From Bacillota bacterium (GTDB taxonomy: Bacteria; Bacillota; Sulfobacillia; Symbiobacteriales; Symbiobacteriaceae), in contig JAMNXV010000013.1 of assembly GCA_023623185.1 (NCBI GenBank), forward strand, positions 1 through 56,353: DNA of 56,353 bases, read 5' to 3'. This document shows, piece after piece, positions 7,692-17,428 of this stretch. How positions within the stretch are numbered: position 1 is the first letter of the stretch; every line of letters begins with the position of its first letter. Under the pieces are notes generated by a model. That model made no database searches. It saw only the letters and a list, made by a program, of their open reading frames with translations, and was not told the DNA's origin. A program made the position numbers and the translations under genes.

Positions 7692-8900
7692 ATGGAAGAG
7701 ATCCGGCAGCGAAGCCTGGCGACGCGCTGCATCCACGCCGGACAGCGTCCCGATCCGGTCACGGGTTCCATCGCGCCCCCCATCTATCAGACCTCCACCT
7801 TTGCCTTTGCCAGTCTCGAGCAGGGAGCCGCGCGGTTCGCCGGTGCGGAAACCGGGTACATCTACACCCGGCTGGGCAACCCGACGCAGGCGGCCCTGGA
7901 GGAGAAGATCGCCGACCTGGAGGGCGGAGAGGCCGCCGTGGCGTTCGGTTCCGGCATGGCGGCGATTGCGGGTGTGGTGACGGCGCTGGTAGGCGCCGGC
8001 GACCACATCCTTTTCGGGAGTCCGATCTACGGCTGCACGTACGACCTCCTGATGGACGTGATGCGCCGCTTCGGGGTGGAGGCCACGCCGGTGGACGCCG
8101 CCCGCCCCGAGCAGGTCGAGCGGGCCATCCGCCCGAACACCCGGCTCCTGCTGTTCGAGACGCCGTCCAACCCGACCCTGCGGCTGGCCGACATCCGGGC
8201 CCTGGCCGACCTGGCCCACCGGCACCAGATCACCGTCGTGGTCGACAACACCATCATGTCTCCCTACCTGCAGCGGCCGCTGGAGCACGGCGCGGATATC
8301 GTGGTGCACAGTGCCACCAAGTACATCGGCGGCCACGGCGATGTGGTGGCGGGGCTGGCCGTGGGCCCGGCCGAGATCATGGCGCGGGTGCGCAGCACCA
8401 CCCTGAAGAACTTCGGCGGCATCATCTCGCCGTTCGATGCGTGGCTGCTCCTGCGAGGGCTGAAGACGCTTGCCGTGCGCATGGAGCGGCACAGCGAGAA
8501 CGCGCTGCGGGTAGCCCGTTATCTCGAGCAGCACCCCTTAGTGATGAGGGTCTACTATCCCGGCCTGGAGTCCTCACCCCAGTACGAACTGGCCAGGCGA
8601 CAGATGGACGGATTTGGGGGTCTGCTCTCTTTCGAACTATTGGGAGGCATTGAGGCAGGACGGACGCTGCTGAGCGCCGTACAACTGTGTACAGTGGCCG
8701 TCTCTTTGGGCGACACCGACACCCTGATCCAGCATCCCGCTTCCATGACCCACGCTGTGGTGCCGGCTGAGGCCCGCGCGGCAGCAGGGATCAGCGACGG
8801 CTTGGTAAGACTATCTGTGGGGCTGGAGGCTGCCGACGATATCATCGCCGACCTGGACCAGGCGCTCGCTGCGGTTGGACGGTCGCAGAGAATCGGTTGA
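7692..8900 (+). CDS. megL: Methionine gamma-lyase (Cys/Met metabolism PLP enzyme)
   Basis: A 402-aa PLP enzyme that should split L-methionine into methanethiol, 2-oxobutyrate and ammonia. Visible signatures are YIYTRLGNPT (phosphate binding from the neighbouring subunit), FGSGMAAI, VVDNTIMSPYL, and HSATKYIGGHGDVVAG with the Schiff-base lysine. The segment PIYGCTYDLL carries Tyr-Gly-Cys-Thr; this cysteine is characteristic of methionine gamma-lyases and usually absent from cystathionine gamma-synthases and beta-lyases. The start has GGAGG 9 bases upstream. The aspartase gene follows after 24 bases, so the pair may be one amino-acid catabolic operon. A broader gamma-lyase activity cannot be excluded. 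Confidence 0.82.
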   Translation: MEEIRQRSLATRCIHAGQRPDPVTGSIAPPIYQTSTFAFASLEQGAARFAGAETGYIYTRLGNPTQAALEEKIADLEGGEAAVAFGSGMAAIAGVVTALVGAGDHILFGSPIYGCTYDLLMDVMRRFGVEATPVDAARPEQVERAIRPNTRLLLFETPSNPTLRLADIRALADLAHRHQITVVVDNTIMSPYLQRPLEHGADIVVHSATKYIGGHGDVVAGLAVGPAEIMARVRSTTLKNFGGIISPFDAWLLLRGLKTLAVRMERHSENALRVARYLEQHPLVMRVYYPGLESSPQYELARRQMDGFGGLLSFELLGGIEAGRTLLSAVQLCTVAVSLGDTDTLIQHPASMTHAVVPAEARAAAGISDGLVRLSVGLEAADDIIADLDQALAAVGRSQRIG

Positions 8901-8924
8901 TACCACAACGAGGAGGTTGGCAAG

Positions 8925-10334
8925 ATGCAGCAAACCCGTATCGAACGAGATCTGCTCGGAGAGAAACAAGTTCCGGCCGATGCCTATTATGGCATCCAGA
9001 CCACCCGTGCCCTGGAGAACTTCCGCATCACCGGCCTGAAGCTGCACCCCGCCCTGGTTACGGGGCTGGCCCAGGTGAAGAAGGCCGCGGCGCAGGCGAA
9101 CCACCAGTTGGGATATCTGCCGGCGAACGTCACCGACGCCATCGTGCAGGCGTGTGACGAGATCATCGCCGGCCAGCTGGCCGACCAGTTCCCTGTCGAC
9201 CCGGTCCAGGGCGGCGCCGGAACCTCAGCCAACATGAATGCCAACGAGGTCATTGCCAACCGCGCCATCGAGCTCATGGGCGGCCAGAAGGGCGACTACA
9301 GCCTGGTCTCGCCCAACGACCACGTAAACTTCGCCCAGTCCACCAACGACGCCTTCCCGACTGCCCTGCGGCTGGCGATCATGGAGCGCGTGGACGTGCT
9401 GCTGGAGAGCCTGCGCGGGCTGGAGGAGGCCCTGCATGCGAAGGCGGTCGAGTTCGACGACGTGGTGAAGATGGGCCGCACGCACCTGCAGGATGCCGTG
9501 CCCATCCGGCTCGGACAGGAGTTCGAGGCCTGGCATACGGCGGTGCGGCGCGGGCGCCGGCGCATCGAGCAGGCCATGGAGGGTCTGTACGAGATCAACA
9601 TGGGCGCGACCGCGGTGGGCACCGGCCTGAACGCCGACCCGGCCTACCCGCCGCTGGTCATCAAGCTGCTGAGCGAGAGCACCGGCCGCGATCTGCGGGC
9701 GCCCGAAAATCTGGTGGACGCCACCCATAGCCTCGACCCGTTCGTCAGCCTGAGCGGCAGCCTGAAGGCTCTGGCGGTCACCCTCTCCAAGATCGCCAAC
9801 GACCTCCGGCTCATGGCCTCGGGCCCCCGCTGCGGCCTGTACGAGATCCAGCTGCCCGAGATGCAGCCCGGCTCCTCCATCATGCCCGGCAAGGTGAACC
9901 CGGTCATGGCCGAGGTGCTCAACCAGACCTGCTTCCTGGTGATGGGCCTCGACCTCACGGTCACCCTGGCTGCCGAGGCCGGCCAGCTCGAGCTGAACGT
10001 GATGGAGCCGGTGATGGGCCATGCGCTCTTCACCAGCATCGATTCGCTGGCCAACGTCATCCGGCTGTTCACCGAGCGGTGCATCACCGGGATCAAGGCC
10101 AACCGCGAGCGCTGCGAGGAGATGGTCAGCAACTCCGTCGGCCTCGTGACCGCGATCAACCCCATCGTCGGGTACAAGAACGCCTCGGCGGTCGCACGCG
10201 AGGCCATCCTCACCGGTCGCCCGGTGCGCGAGATCGTGCTGGAGAAGGGGCTGCTGACGGAGGAGGAGATCGACGAGATCCTCTCGCCGAAGGCGCTGAC
10301 CAGCATGGGCATCGCGAAGCGGAAGCAGGGCTAG
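8925..10334 (+). CDS. aspA: Aspartate ammonia-lyase
   Basis: A 469-aa enzyme of the fumarase/aspartase superfamily that converts L-aspartate to fumarate and ammonia. It starts with RIERDLLGEKQVPADAYYGI, characteristic of this group. The three conserved regions are visible: GAGTSANMNANEVIANRA, MGRTHLQDAVPIRLGQEF and the flexible signature loop GSSIMPGKVNPVMAE. Aspartase fits better than class II fumarase because of the DLLGEKQVP N terminus and overall similarity, but this is judged by eye. The ATG has GAGGAGG upstream. It follows megL closely and is closed by a hairpin terminator at 10367. Confidence 0.88.
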   Translation: MQQTRIERDLLGEKQVPADAYYGIQTTRALENFRITGLKLHPALVTGLAQVKKAAAQANHQLGYLPANVTDAIVQACDEIIAGQLADQFPVDPVQGGAGTSANMNANEVIANRAIELMGGQKGDYSLVSPNDHVNFAQSTNDAFPTALRLAIMERVDVLLESLRGLEEALHAKAVEFDDVVKMGRTHLQDAVPIRLGQEFEAWHTAVRRGRRRIEQAMEGLYEINMGATAVGTGLNADPAYPPLVIKLLSESTGRDLRAPENLVDATHSLDPFVSLSGSLKALAVTLSKIANDLRLMASGPRCGLYEIQLPEMQPGSSIMPGKVNPVMAEVLNQTCFLVMGLDLTVTLAAEAGQLELNVMEPVMGHALFTSIDSLANVIRLFTERCITGIKANRERCEEMVSNSVGLVTAINPIVGYKNASAVAREAILTGRPVREIVLEKGLLTEEEIDEILSPKALTSMGIAKRKQG

Positions 10335-10366
10335 TGAAGCCGCCTGTCTGAGAGCAACATAACGAG

Positions 10367-10399
10367 AGACCGTCGGGCCTGTGTTCAGCCCGACGGTCT
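10367..10399 (+). terminator. Terminator after aspA
   Basis: The stem AGACCGTCGGGC / GCCCGACGGTCT with a 9-base loop, followed by TCACGTTT. It also faces the end of the leftward methyltransferase gene. Confidence 0.75.
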
Positions 10400-11920
10400 T
10401 CACGTTTCGGAGTCAAGCGGAGCCCCGGCGCCCGAGAGCCACCGCAGCCCCTTGGGGTAGTGGTTCTTCAGGATTCCGCCGGACGCCTTGGCCCATCCCA
10501 GGGGAAAGCCCTCCACCGTGACGAGCGTCCAGCCGGATTCCCCGTCAGCCGGCAGGGTTTCTCCCCGGAGGTAGGCCAGCACGGCCGGGGAGTCCGCGGC
10601 CAGATCGCGCACCTGCCGGACGTGCTCGGGCCGCAGCGCCAGGGCCAGGGCATGGGCCGGTTCGAACCGACCCTTGCGCGCACGCCCAAGCTGAAGGCCG
10701 GCGCGCGCCACGCGCAGCCCGATCAGCACGCTGCTGTCGTCGGGGGGAGCGAAGAGCCACTCTCCGTGCTGGCGCACCGCCGGCTCGGGCGGCAGCGCAG
10801 CCTGTGCGCCCGGGGCCAGCGCTTCGCGGCAGAAGGCACGGAAGGCGGCCAGGGCCTCCCGCGAAGGCTGCGGCCAGTCCGCATCTTCAGACGGGTGCCT
10901 TGCGGCTCCGTGGGCCTGGGGCCTCGCCGGTTGGCGCGCCTGGGGCCCTGCCGGTTCGTGCGCCGGGGGCGACGCAGGCCCTGAGGCTTTCTCCAACACC
11001 GCCACGAAGTGGCCCTCGCCCCGCACCCTGTGGGGCCAGAGCCGCCCGGCCAGCCCGATTCCCAGGGCGGCCGCGCGCGGCGGATCGCTCGTCCACTCCG
11101 GGCGCCCGGGCGCCAGCCCGGGAAGGGGGGGCAGGGGAACCAGCCGGAGATCGGGCTGGCGGGTGAGGAGGCGGAGGAGGACCTCCTCGTTCTCCTCCGG
11201 CGCGAAGGTGCAGGTGGAGTAGACCAGCCGCCCGCCGGGGCGGAGCATGGCGGCGGCGTGGGTCAGAATCTCCCCCTGCACGCGGGCGCAGGCGAGGGGA
11301 GCATCGGGCCGCCAGTGGCTCCGGGCCTCGGGCAGCTTGCGGAACATGCCCTCGCCGGAACAGGGGGCGTCCACCAGGATCCGGTCGAAGAACGCGGGCA
11401 GCCGGGCGGCCAGCCTCTCCGGCCGCTCGTTCAGCACCACGGCGCAGGTGGTGCCCATGCGCTCGATGTTCTCCACCAGGGCGCGCGCCCGGCCGGGATG
11501 GACCTCATTCGCCACCAGGAGCCCGCGGTTGGCCATGTGCGCTGCGAGCTGGGTCGCCTTACCGCCCGGGGCCGCGGCCAGATCCAGCACCCGCTCGCCG
11601 GGCCGGGCCCCGAGCAGCGGCGCGACGGCCATCGCGCTGGGCTCCTGCACATAATATAGGCCCGCGGCGTGGTAGGGATGGCTCCCGGGACGCAGCGACT
11701 CCGTATAGTAAAGGCCGTTCGGGTTCCAGGGGACCGGGTCGGCGGTGATCTCCAGGCGGGCCGCCAGCGCCTCCGGTGTGACCTTGAGGCGGTTGACCCG
11801 CAGACCTCTGGCCTGCGGCGCCTCGTACGCGGCCAGGAACGCCGGGAACTCGTCCTGCAGCAGGTCGGCCATGCGTGCGATGAACGCTTGGGGGAGCGCG
11901 TGACCCTCCAGGTGATTCAC
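10400..11920 (-). CDS. rsmF: RsmF/YebU-type RNA (cytosine-C5)-methyltransferase
   Basis: A 506-aa SAM-dependent methyltransferase of the NOL1/NOP2/Sun family, expected to form 5-methylcytosine in 16S rRNA. Motif I is VLDLAAAPGGKATQLA. Motif IV, DRILVDAPCSGEGMFRK, has the PCSG catalytic or release cysteine, and motif VI is YSTCTFAPEENEE with the second cysteine (TC). A variable Ala/Pro/Gln linker (about 325-360) leads to a C-terminal RsmF-like RNA-binding domain. The start is uncertain: GTG 11920 has AAGGGG directly against it, while TTG 11944 would run into the promoter of the rightward gene. I favour 11920. Confidence 0.8.
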   Translation of the reverse strand: MNHLEGHALPQAFIARMADLLQDEFPAFLAAYEAPQARGLRVNRLKVTPEALAARLEITADPVPWNPNGLYYTESLRPGSHPYHAAGLYYVQEPSAMAVAPLLGARPGERVLDLAAAPGGKATQLAAHMANRGLLVANEVHPGRARALVENIERMGTTCAVVLNERPERLAARLPAFFDRILVDAPCSGEGMFRKLPEARSHWRPDAPLACARVQGEILTHAAAMLRPGGRLVYSTCTFAPEENEEVLLRLLTRQPDLRLVPLPPLPGLAPGRPEWTSDPPRAAALGIGLAGRLWPHRVRGEGHFVAVLEKASGPASPPAHEPAGPQARQPARPQAHGAARHPSEDADWPQPSREALAAFRAFCREALAPGAQAALPPEPAVRQHGEWLFAPPDDSSVLIGLRVARAGLQLGRARKGRFEPAHALALALRPEHVRQVRDLAADSPAVLAYLRGETLPADGESGWTLVTVEGFPLGWAKASGGILKNHYPKGLRWLSGAGAPLDSET

Positions 11921-11924
11921 CCCC

Positions 11925-11953
11925 TTGCCAGGCGATTCGGACAACCATATAAT
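11925..11953 (+). promoter_or_regulatory. Sigma-A promoter of the coiled-coil protein gene
   Basis: TTGCCA (11925-11930), a 17-base spacer and TATAAT (11948-11953), about 42 bases before the ATG. Confidence 0.65.
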
Positions 11954-11994
11954 AACAGCACAGGGAATGCGAGGTAAGGGGAGGCGTGATCGAG

Positions 11995-12405
11995 ATGGCC
12001 CAGGCAGAAGAGGCTCTCAACAGCGTCGCGGAGCGGGCCCGGCGCGCACTGCGTGATAACGAGGCGGCGAACCTGCAGGCGCAGACCCAGCCGGAAGTCG
12101 CGAGGCCGGCCAGGGCGTCGGCAGCAGGCTCGCCGGCAGATCTCATCGCTCAGCGCATCCAGGCGATCGCCCGGGTGAAGGAACTGGAGCCCAGGCTGGC
12201 CAGCGCGCGGGCGCGGGCGGCGGAACTCTCCCAGCGGCTCACAGCCACGGCCACGGATTCGGTCCACTACGCCGAACTGCTCCGCTGGCTGGCCGAGGTG
12301 CACGTCCAGCTCCGGCAGCTGGAGGCGGAGTACGAGGAGGCCCAGCACATCATCCGCAACAGCGCCTGGGTCATGCAGCTTCTCGAGGATCCTGTTTCCA
12401 GGTGA
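11995..12405 (+). CDS. Hypothetical coiled-coil protein
   Basis: A 136-aa, Ala/Glu/Arg-rich protein that is almost entirely helical. A continuous heptad-like stretch runs from about residue 48 to the C terminus (AQRIQAIARVKELEPRL onward), which predicts a coiled coil. There is no signal peptide, membrane segment or known motif. The ATG at 11995 has GGGGAGG 10 bases upstream; the in-frame GTG at 11986 is too close to it. It has its own strong promoter and is convergent with the nucleoside phosphorylase gene. Function unknown. Confidence 0.65.
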   Translation: MAQAEEALNSVAERARRALRDNEAANLQAQTQPEVARPARASAAGSPADLIAQRIQAIARVKELEPRLASARARAAELSQRLTATATDSVHYAELLRWLAEVHVQLRQLEAEYEEAQHIIRNSAWVMQLLEDPVSR

Positions 12406-12472
12406 GTCCGGGGCGGCCGGGCGTGCTGCGTTCGTGCGCTTGCGCCGGCCGCCTGCGGATCCTGAACTGAGC

Positions 12473-12513
12473 GGACCGGAATGCGCCCACGCCTGGCTGT
12501 CCCGGTCCGCTTC
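12473..12513 (-). terminator. Weak terminator after the nucleoside phosphorylase gene
   Basis: Inverted repeat GCGGACCG / CGGTCCGC around a loop of about 24 bases. There is no good T-run on either strand, so this is low confidence. Confidence 0.35.
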
Positions 12514-12519
12514 TGCTTC

Positions 12520-13341
12520 CTAGATGCGGCGAAGCACGCCGCGAACCAGCTTCTGGAACACGGGCTTAGTGCGCTCGGCCGTCTCGAGAACCTCCTCGTG
12601 GGTCAGCACGACGGGGGCGTCGGGCAGCGCCATGTCCGTGATGCAGGCGATCCCCAGGACCTTCAGGCCCATGTGGCGGGCCGCGATGACCTCGGGCACG
12701 GTGGACATGCCCACGGCATCGCCGCCGAGCCGCTGCAGCATGCGCAGTTCGGCGCTGGTGTTGAACGACGGTCCCGAGATGGCGGTATAGACCCCCTGCT
12801 GCAGCGAAATGCCGATCTCCCTGGCGGTATCGAGGGCCAGCTCGCGCAGCTCCGGCGTGTAGGCGCCGACGATGGCGGGGAAGCGGGGGCCGAGCTGCTC
12901 CTCATTGGGGCCCCGCAGCGGGTCCTGCCCCATGGTGTTGATGTGATCGGTGATGAGCATGAGATCGCCGGCGGAGAAGGCCGGGTTCAGTCCGCCCGCG
13001 GCACAGGTGACGATCAGGGTCTCAATGCCCAGCGCGCGCATCACGCGCACGGGGAAGATCACCTGCTCCATGGTGTAGCCCTCGTAGAAGTGGATGCGCC
13101 CCTGCATGGCCACGACCGGCTTCCCTTCCAGGTACCCCAGTACCAGGCGGCCGGCGTGCCCGGGCGCGGTGGATACGGGGAAGTGGGGGATCTCGCGGTA
13201 GGGAACGTGCACAGGAGCCTGCACCTGGTCCGCCAGGTCGCCGAGTCCCGAACCCAGAATCAGCCCGATGGCCGGCTTCACGGCGCTCCGCTGGGCCACG
13301 GCCGCACGGGCCTCCTCGATGCGCTTCAGCAGGTCTGACAC
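12520..13341 (-). CDS. punA: Purine nucleoside phosphorylase (trimeric, class I)
   Basis: A 273-aa enzyme of purine salvage that splits inosine or guanosine with phosphate to base and ribose-1-phosphate. The family blocks are in order: ILGSGLGDLAD (phosphate loop), PGHAGRLVLG, AMQGRIHFYEGYTM, TCAAGGLN, ISGPSFNTSAELRML, and VGMSTVPEVIAARHMG with the Glu/Met purine pocket. The length is normal. The GTG start has GAGGTG 7 bases upstream. It is transcribed away from the pfkA group, with which it shares a 215-base divergent upstream region. Confidence 0.9.
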   Translation of the reverse strand: MSDLLKRIEEARAAVAQRSAVKPAIGLILGSGLGDLADQVQAPVHVPYREIPHFPVSTAPGHAGRLVLGYLEGKPVVAMQGRIHFYEGYTMEQVIFPVRVMRALGIETLIVTCAAGGLNPAFSAGDLMLITDHINTMGQDPLRGPNEEQLGPRFPAIVGAYTPELRELALDTAREIGISLQQGVYTAISGPSFNTSAELRMLQRLGGDAVGMSTVPEVIAARHMGLKVLGIACITDMALPDAPVVLTHEEVLETAERTKPVFQKLVRGVLRRI

Positions 13342-13432
13342 GGGTCAACACCTCACTTTGTAGGGTATCTGGCCGGCAGCCGGCTGATACGCCTGCGCCT
13401 GGCCAGCAACAGAGGATGTGCAACTTCTGTAG

Positions 13433-14812
<1,380 letters not shown>

Positions 14813-14833
14813 CTGGATGAGGTGAGTGCCCAG

Positions 14834-16588
14834 ATGCTGCGCAAGACGAAGATTGTGGCGACCATCGGTCCCGCCAGCGAACAGCTGGACGTGCTGACGC
14901 GGCTGATCGAGGCCGGTGTCGATGTGTGCCGGCTCAACTTCAGCCATGGGACCCTCGATGAGCACAGGCAGCGGATCGAGAACATCCGCGAGGCCGGCCG
15001 GCGGGTCGGTAAGGATGTCGCGATCATGATGGACCTGAAGGGTCCGGAGATCCGCATCGGCACGTTCGAGCACGGCAAGATTCAGCTGCGGGAAGGCGAT
15101 CTCTTCACCCTGACCACGGAGCAGTGCGTGGGCAATCAGGAGCGGGTCTGGGTGCAGTACGAGGGGATTGTGCACGACGTATCCCCTGGCGGCTACCTGC
15201 TGCTGGACGACGGCAACCTGACGTTCCAGGCCGAAGAGGTGACGGCCACCGAGATCCGCTGCCGGGTAATCGTCGGCGGCACGCTCTCCGACCGGAAGAA
15301 GGTGAACCTGCCGGGGACCAAGGTCTCGCTGCCCGCGCTCTCCGAGAAGGACATCGCGGACATCCGCTTCGGGGTGGAGATGGGCGTCGACTTCGTGGCC
15401 GGCTCGTTCATCCGGAAGGCGCAGGACGTGCTGGAGATCCGGCGCATCATCGAGGAGGCGGGCGGCCACCAGCAGATCATCTCGAAGGTGGAGTCCCAGG
15501 AGGGGTTTGACAACCTGGAGTCCATCCTGCAGGTGTCCGACGGCCTGATGGTGGCGCGCGGGGACCTGGGGGTGGAGGTGCCCACCGAAGAGGTGCCGCT
15601 CATGCAGAAGCGGATGATCGAGCGGGCCAACGCCATGGGCAAGCCCGTGATCACCGCGACGCAGATGCTGGAGTCCATGGTCACCCGGCCCCGTCCCACG
15701 CGGGCCGAGGCCTCCGACGTGGCCAACGCGATCATGGACGGCACCGACGCCGTCATGCTCTCGGCCGAGTCCGCGGCCGGCCAGTACCCGGTGGAGGCCG
15801 TGCGGACCATGGCGACGATCGCCCGCCGGACCGAGGCTGCCCTGGACCATTACCAGATGCTGACGAGCCGCGGCCGCTTCGGCCGGATGGACAGCGTGAC
15901 GGAGGCCATCTCCCACGCCACGGTGACCACGGCCCACGACCTGGGCGCCGCGGCCATCATCTCGGCCACGACCTCGGGCTTCACCGCCCGCATGGTGTCG
16001 AAGTACCGCCCGGCCTGCCCGGTCATCGCGGTGACCCCCGATCCGGCGGTCGCGCGGCAACTGCGGCTGGTCTGGGGGGTGGTTCCCATCGTGCGGCCGG
16101 AGGCCACGGGCACCGAGGACCTGACCCAGCGGGCCGTCGAGGGGGCCCTGATCTCCGGTCTGGTGAAGAACGGCGACCTGGTCGTGATCACCGCCGGCGT
16201 GCCGCTGGGGGTCAAGGGCACCACCAACCTGCTGAAGGTGCACACGGTGGCCGACGTGCTGGCCCAGGGCACGGGGATCGGAAGGCAGCCGGTCACCGGG
16301 CGGGCCCGGGTGGTGCGGTCGGAGGCCGACCTGGAGCGGGTGCAGGAGGGCGACATCCTGGTCACCCGGTTCACCGACGCCGAGTTCATCCCCGCCATGG
16401 AGCGGGCCGGGGGCATCATCACGGAGGAAGGCGGCCTGACCTCCCATGCGGCGGTGGCCGGCATCTCGCTGGGCAAGCCGGTGATCGTGGGCGCCGAGGG
16501 TGCGACGGAACGCATCCCCGACGGCACGGTCGTCACCCTCGACGTGGCCCACGGGCTCGTCTTGCGCGGGGAGGCCACGGTCAAGTAA
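14834..16588 (+). CDS. pyk: Pyruvate kinase with C-terminal PEP-utilising domain
   Basis: A 584-aa enzyme that transfers phosphate from PEP to ADP in the last step of glycolysis. Catalytic barrel motifs are KIVATIGPAS, VCRLNFSHG, IMMDLKGPEIR, VARGDLGVEVP and TATQMLESM. About 110 residues at the end (TEEGGLTSHAAVAGISLGKP) form the extra PEP-mobilising domain known from Bacillus-type pyruvate kinases, including the histidine of the TSHA motif. ATG 14834 gives the usual MLRKTKIVATIGP start; GTG 14822 is an alternative. It is the second main gene of the pfkA operon. Confidence 0.93.
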   Translation: MLRKTKIVATIGPASEQLDVLTRLIEAGVDVCRLNFSHGTLDEHRQRIENIREAGRRVGKDVAIMMDLKGPEIRIGTFEHGKIQLREGDLFTLTTEQCVGNQERVWVQYEGIVHDVSPGGYLLLDDGNLTFQAEEVTATEIRCRVIVGGTLSDRKKVNLPGTKVSLPALSEKDIADIRFGVEMGVDFVAGSFIRKAQDVLEIRRIIEEAGGHQQIISKVESQEGFDNLESILQVSDGLMVARGDLGVEVPTEEVPLMQKRMIERANAMGKPVITATQMLESMVTRPRPTRAEASDVANAIMDGTDAVMLSAESAAGQYPVEAVRTMATIARRTEAALDHYQMLTSRGRFGRMDSVTEAISHATVTTAHDLGAAAIISATTSGFTARMVSKYRPACPVIAVTPDPAVARQLRLVWGVVPIVRPEATGTEDLTQRAVEGALISGLVKNGDLVVITAGVPLGVKGTTNLLKVHTVADVLAQGTGIGRQPVTGRARVVRSEADLERVQEGDILVTRFTDAEFIPAMERAGGIITEEGGLTSHAAVAGISLGKPVIVGAEGATERIPDGTVVTLDVAHGLVLRGEATVK

Positions 16589-16669
16589 ACTGGATGGTAA
16601 CGGCGGCGGCGCTGGACACGGCGCCGCTTCCGCTGTGTCAGCAAGCGGTCCGAAACGGAGGCGGCCGAG

Positions 16670-17089
16670 TTGGTGAAGACGCAGGTGCGGGTACGCTACG
16701 CGGACACCGACGCCATGGGCGTCGTCTACCATGCGAACTATCTGGTCTGGTTTGAGGTGGGCCGGAACGAGCTGATGCGCGCCTGGGGGGCGCCCTACGT
16801 CGACTTCGAGCGGCGGGGCGTCCTGGTGCCGGTGACCGAGGCGCAGGTGCGGTGGGTGCACCCGGCCCGCTACGACGACCTGCTGGAGGTGGAGACGCGG
16901 GTTGAGCGGCTGACGCCGGCCCGGATCGTCTTCGCTTATCGCATCGTCCGGGCGGAGGACGGCAAGCTCTGCTGCGAGGGAAGCACCACCCACGGCTTCC
17001 TGGGGCCGCGCGGCCGGCCCGCCGCGCTGCCGAAGCTGGCGCCGGATCTGTGGAAGCTGTTCAGCGACCGGTTGCAGGCTGGAGCTTGA
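16670..17089 (+). CDS. YbgC-type acyl-CoA thioesterase (hot-dog fold)
   Basis: A 139-aa hot-dog fold thioesterase. The motif YADTDAMGVVYHANYLVWFE contains the catalytic Asp of 4-hydroxybenzoyl-CoA thioesterase-like enzymes (D-x-M/G-x-V-x-N pattern). It probably hydrolyses short acyl-CoA or acyl-ACP thioesters; the true substrate is unknown. The TTG start at 16670 has GGAGG 8 bases upstream, and GTG 16673 is possible. It follows pyk by 81 bases that contain a small GC-rich inverted repeat, so it may be a partly separate unit. A 48-bp tandem repeat block starts right after the stop. Confidence 0.78.
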   Translation: MVKTQVRVRYADTDAMGVVYHANYLVWFEVGRNELMRAWGAPYVDFERRGVLVPVTEAQVRWVHPARYDDLLEVETRVERLTPARIVFAYRIVRAEDGKLCCEGSTTHGFLGPRGRPAALPKLAPDLWKLFSDRLQAGA

Positions 17090-17093
17090 TCCC

Positions 17094-17310
17094 GTGTTCA
17101 GGGCGGCGTTTGTCCCCGTATTCAGGCAGGCCCCGGTGGCCGTACTTGCGGCCGGTGTGTGTCTCGTATTCAGGCAGGCGCCGGTGGCCGTACTTGCGGG
17201 CGGTGTGTGCCCCGTATTCAGGCAGGCGCCGGTGGCCGTACTTGCGGCTGGTGTGTGCCTCATGTTCAGGCAGGTGCCGGTGCCCGTACTTGCTGCCGGT
17301 GCCGCCACGT
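17094..17310. repeat. 48-bp tandem repeat block
   Basis: The motif TTCAGGCAGGCGCCGGTGG recurs at 17121, 17169, 17217 and 17265, an exact 48-bp period, with a partial copy at 17097. Because 48 is a multiple of 3, both strands stay open; the plus strand would read a 16-residue repeat (VFRQAPVAVLAAGVCL). I see no ribosome binding site and treat it as non-coding. The rest of this 339-base gap, to mrp, holds no other gene. Confidence 0.8.
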
Positions 17311-17428
17311 CTAAAGGTTGTGGCGACGTGTGACCGGCGTCACGCCGTGCCTGGCTGAATCCGGGTATGCTGTTAGGTAGTGTGTTGACGAATTGCCCTC
17401 ATCGGGCCCCGGGAGGAGAGCGAACAGA

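Noticed and set aside
17094-17333. A 79-codon frame with 16-residue repeats
   Set aside because: The 48-bp DNA period keeps frames open on both strands; there is no ribosome binding site or conserved partner.
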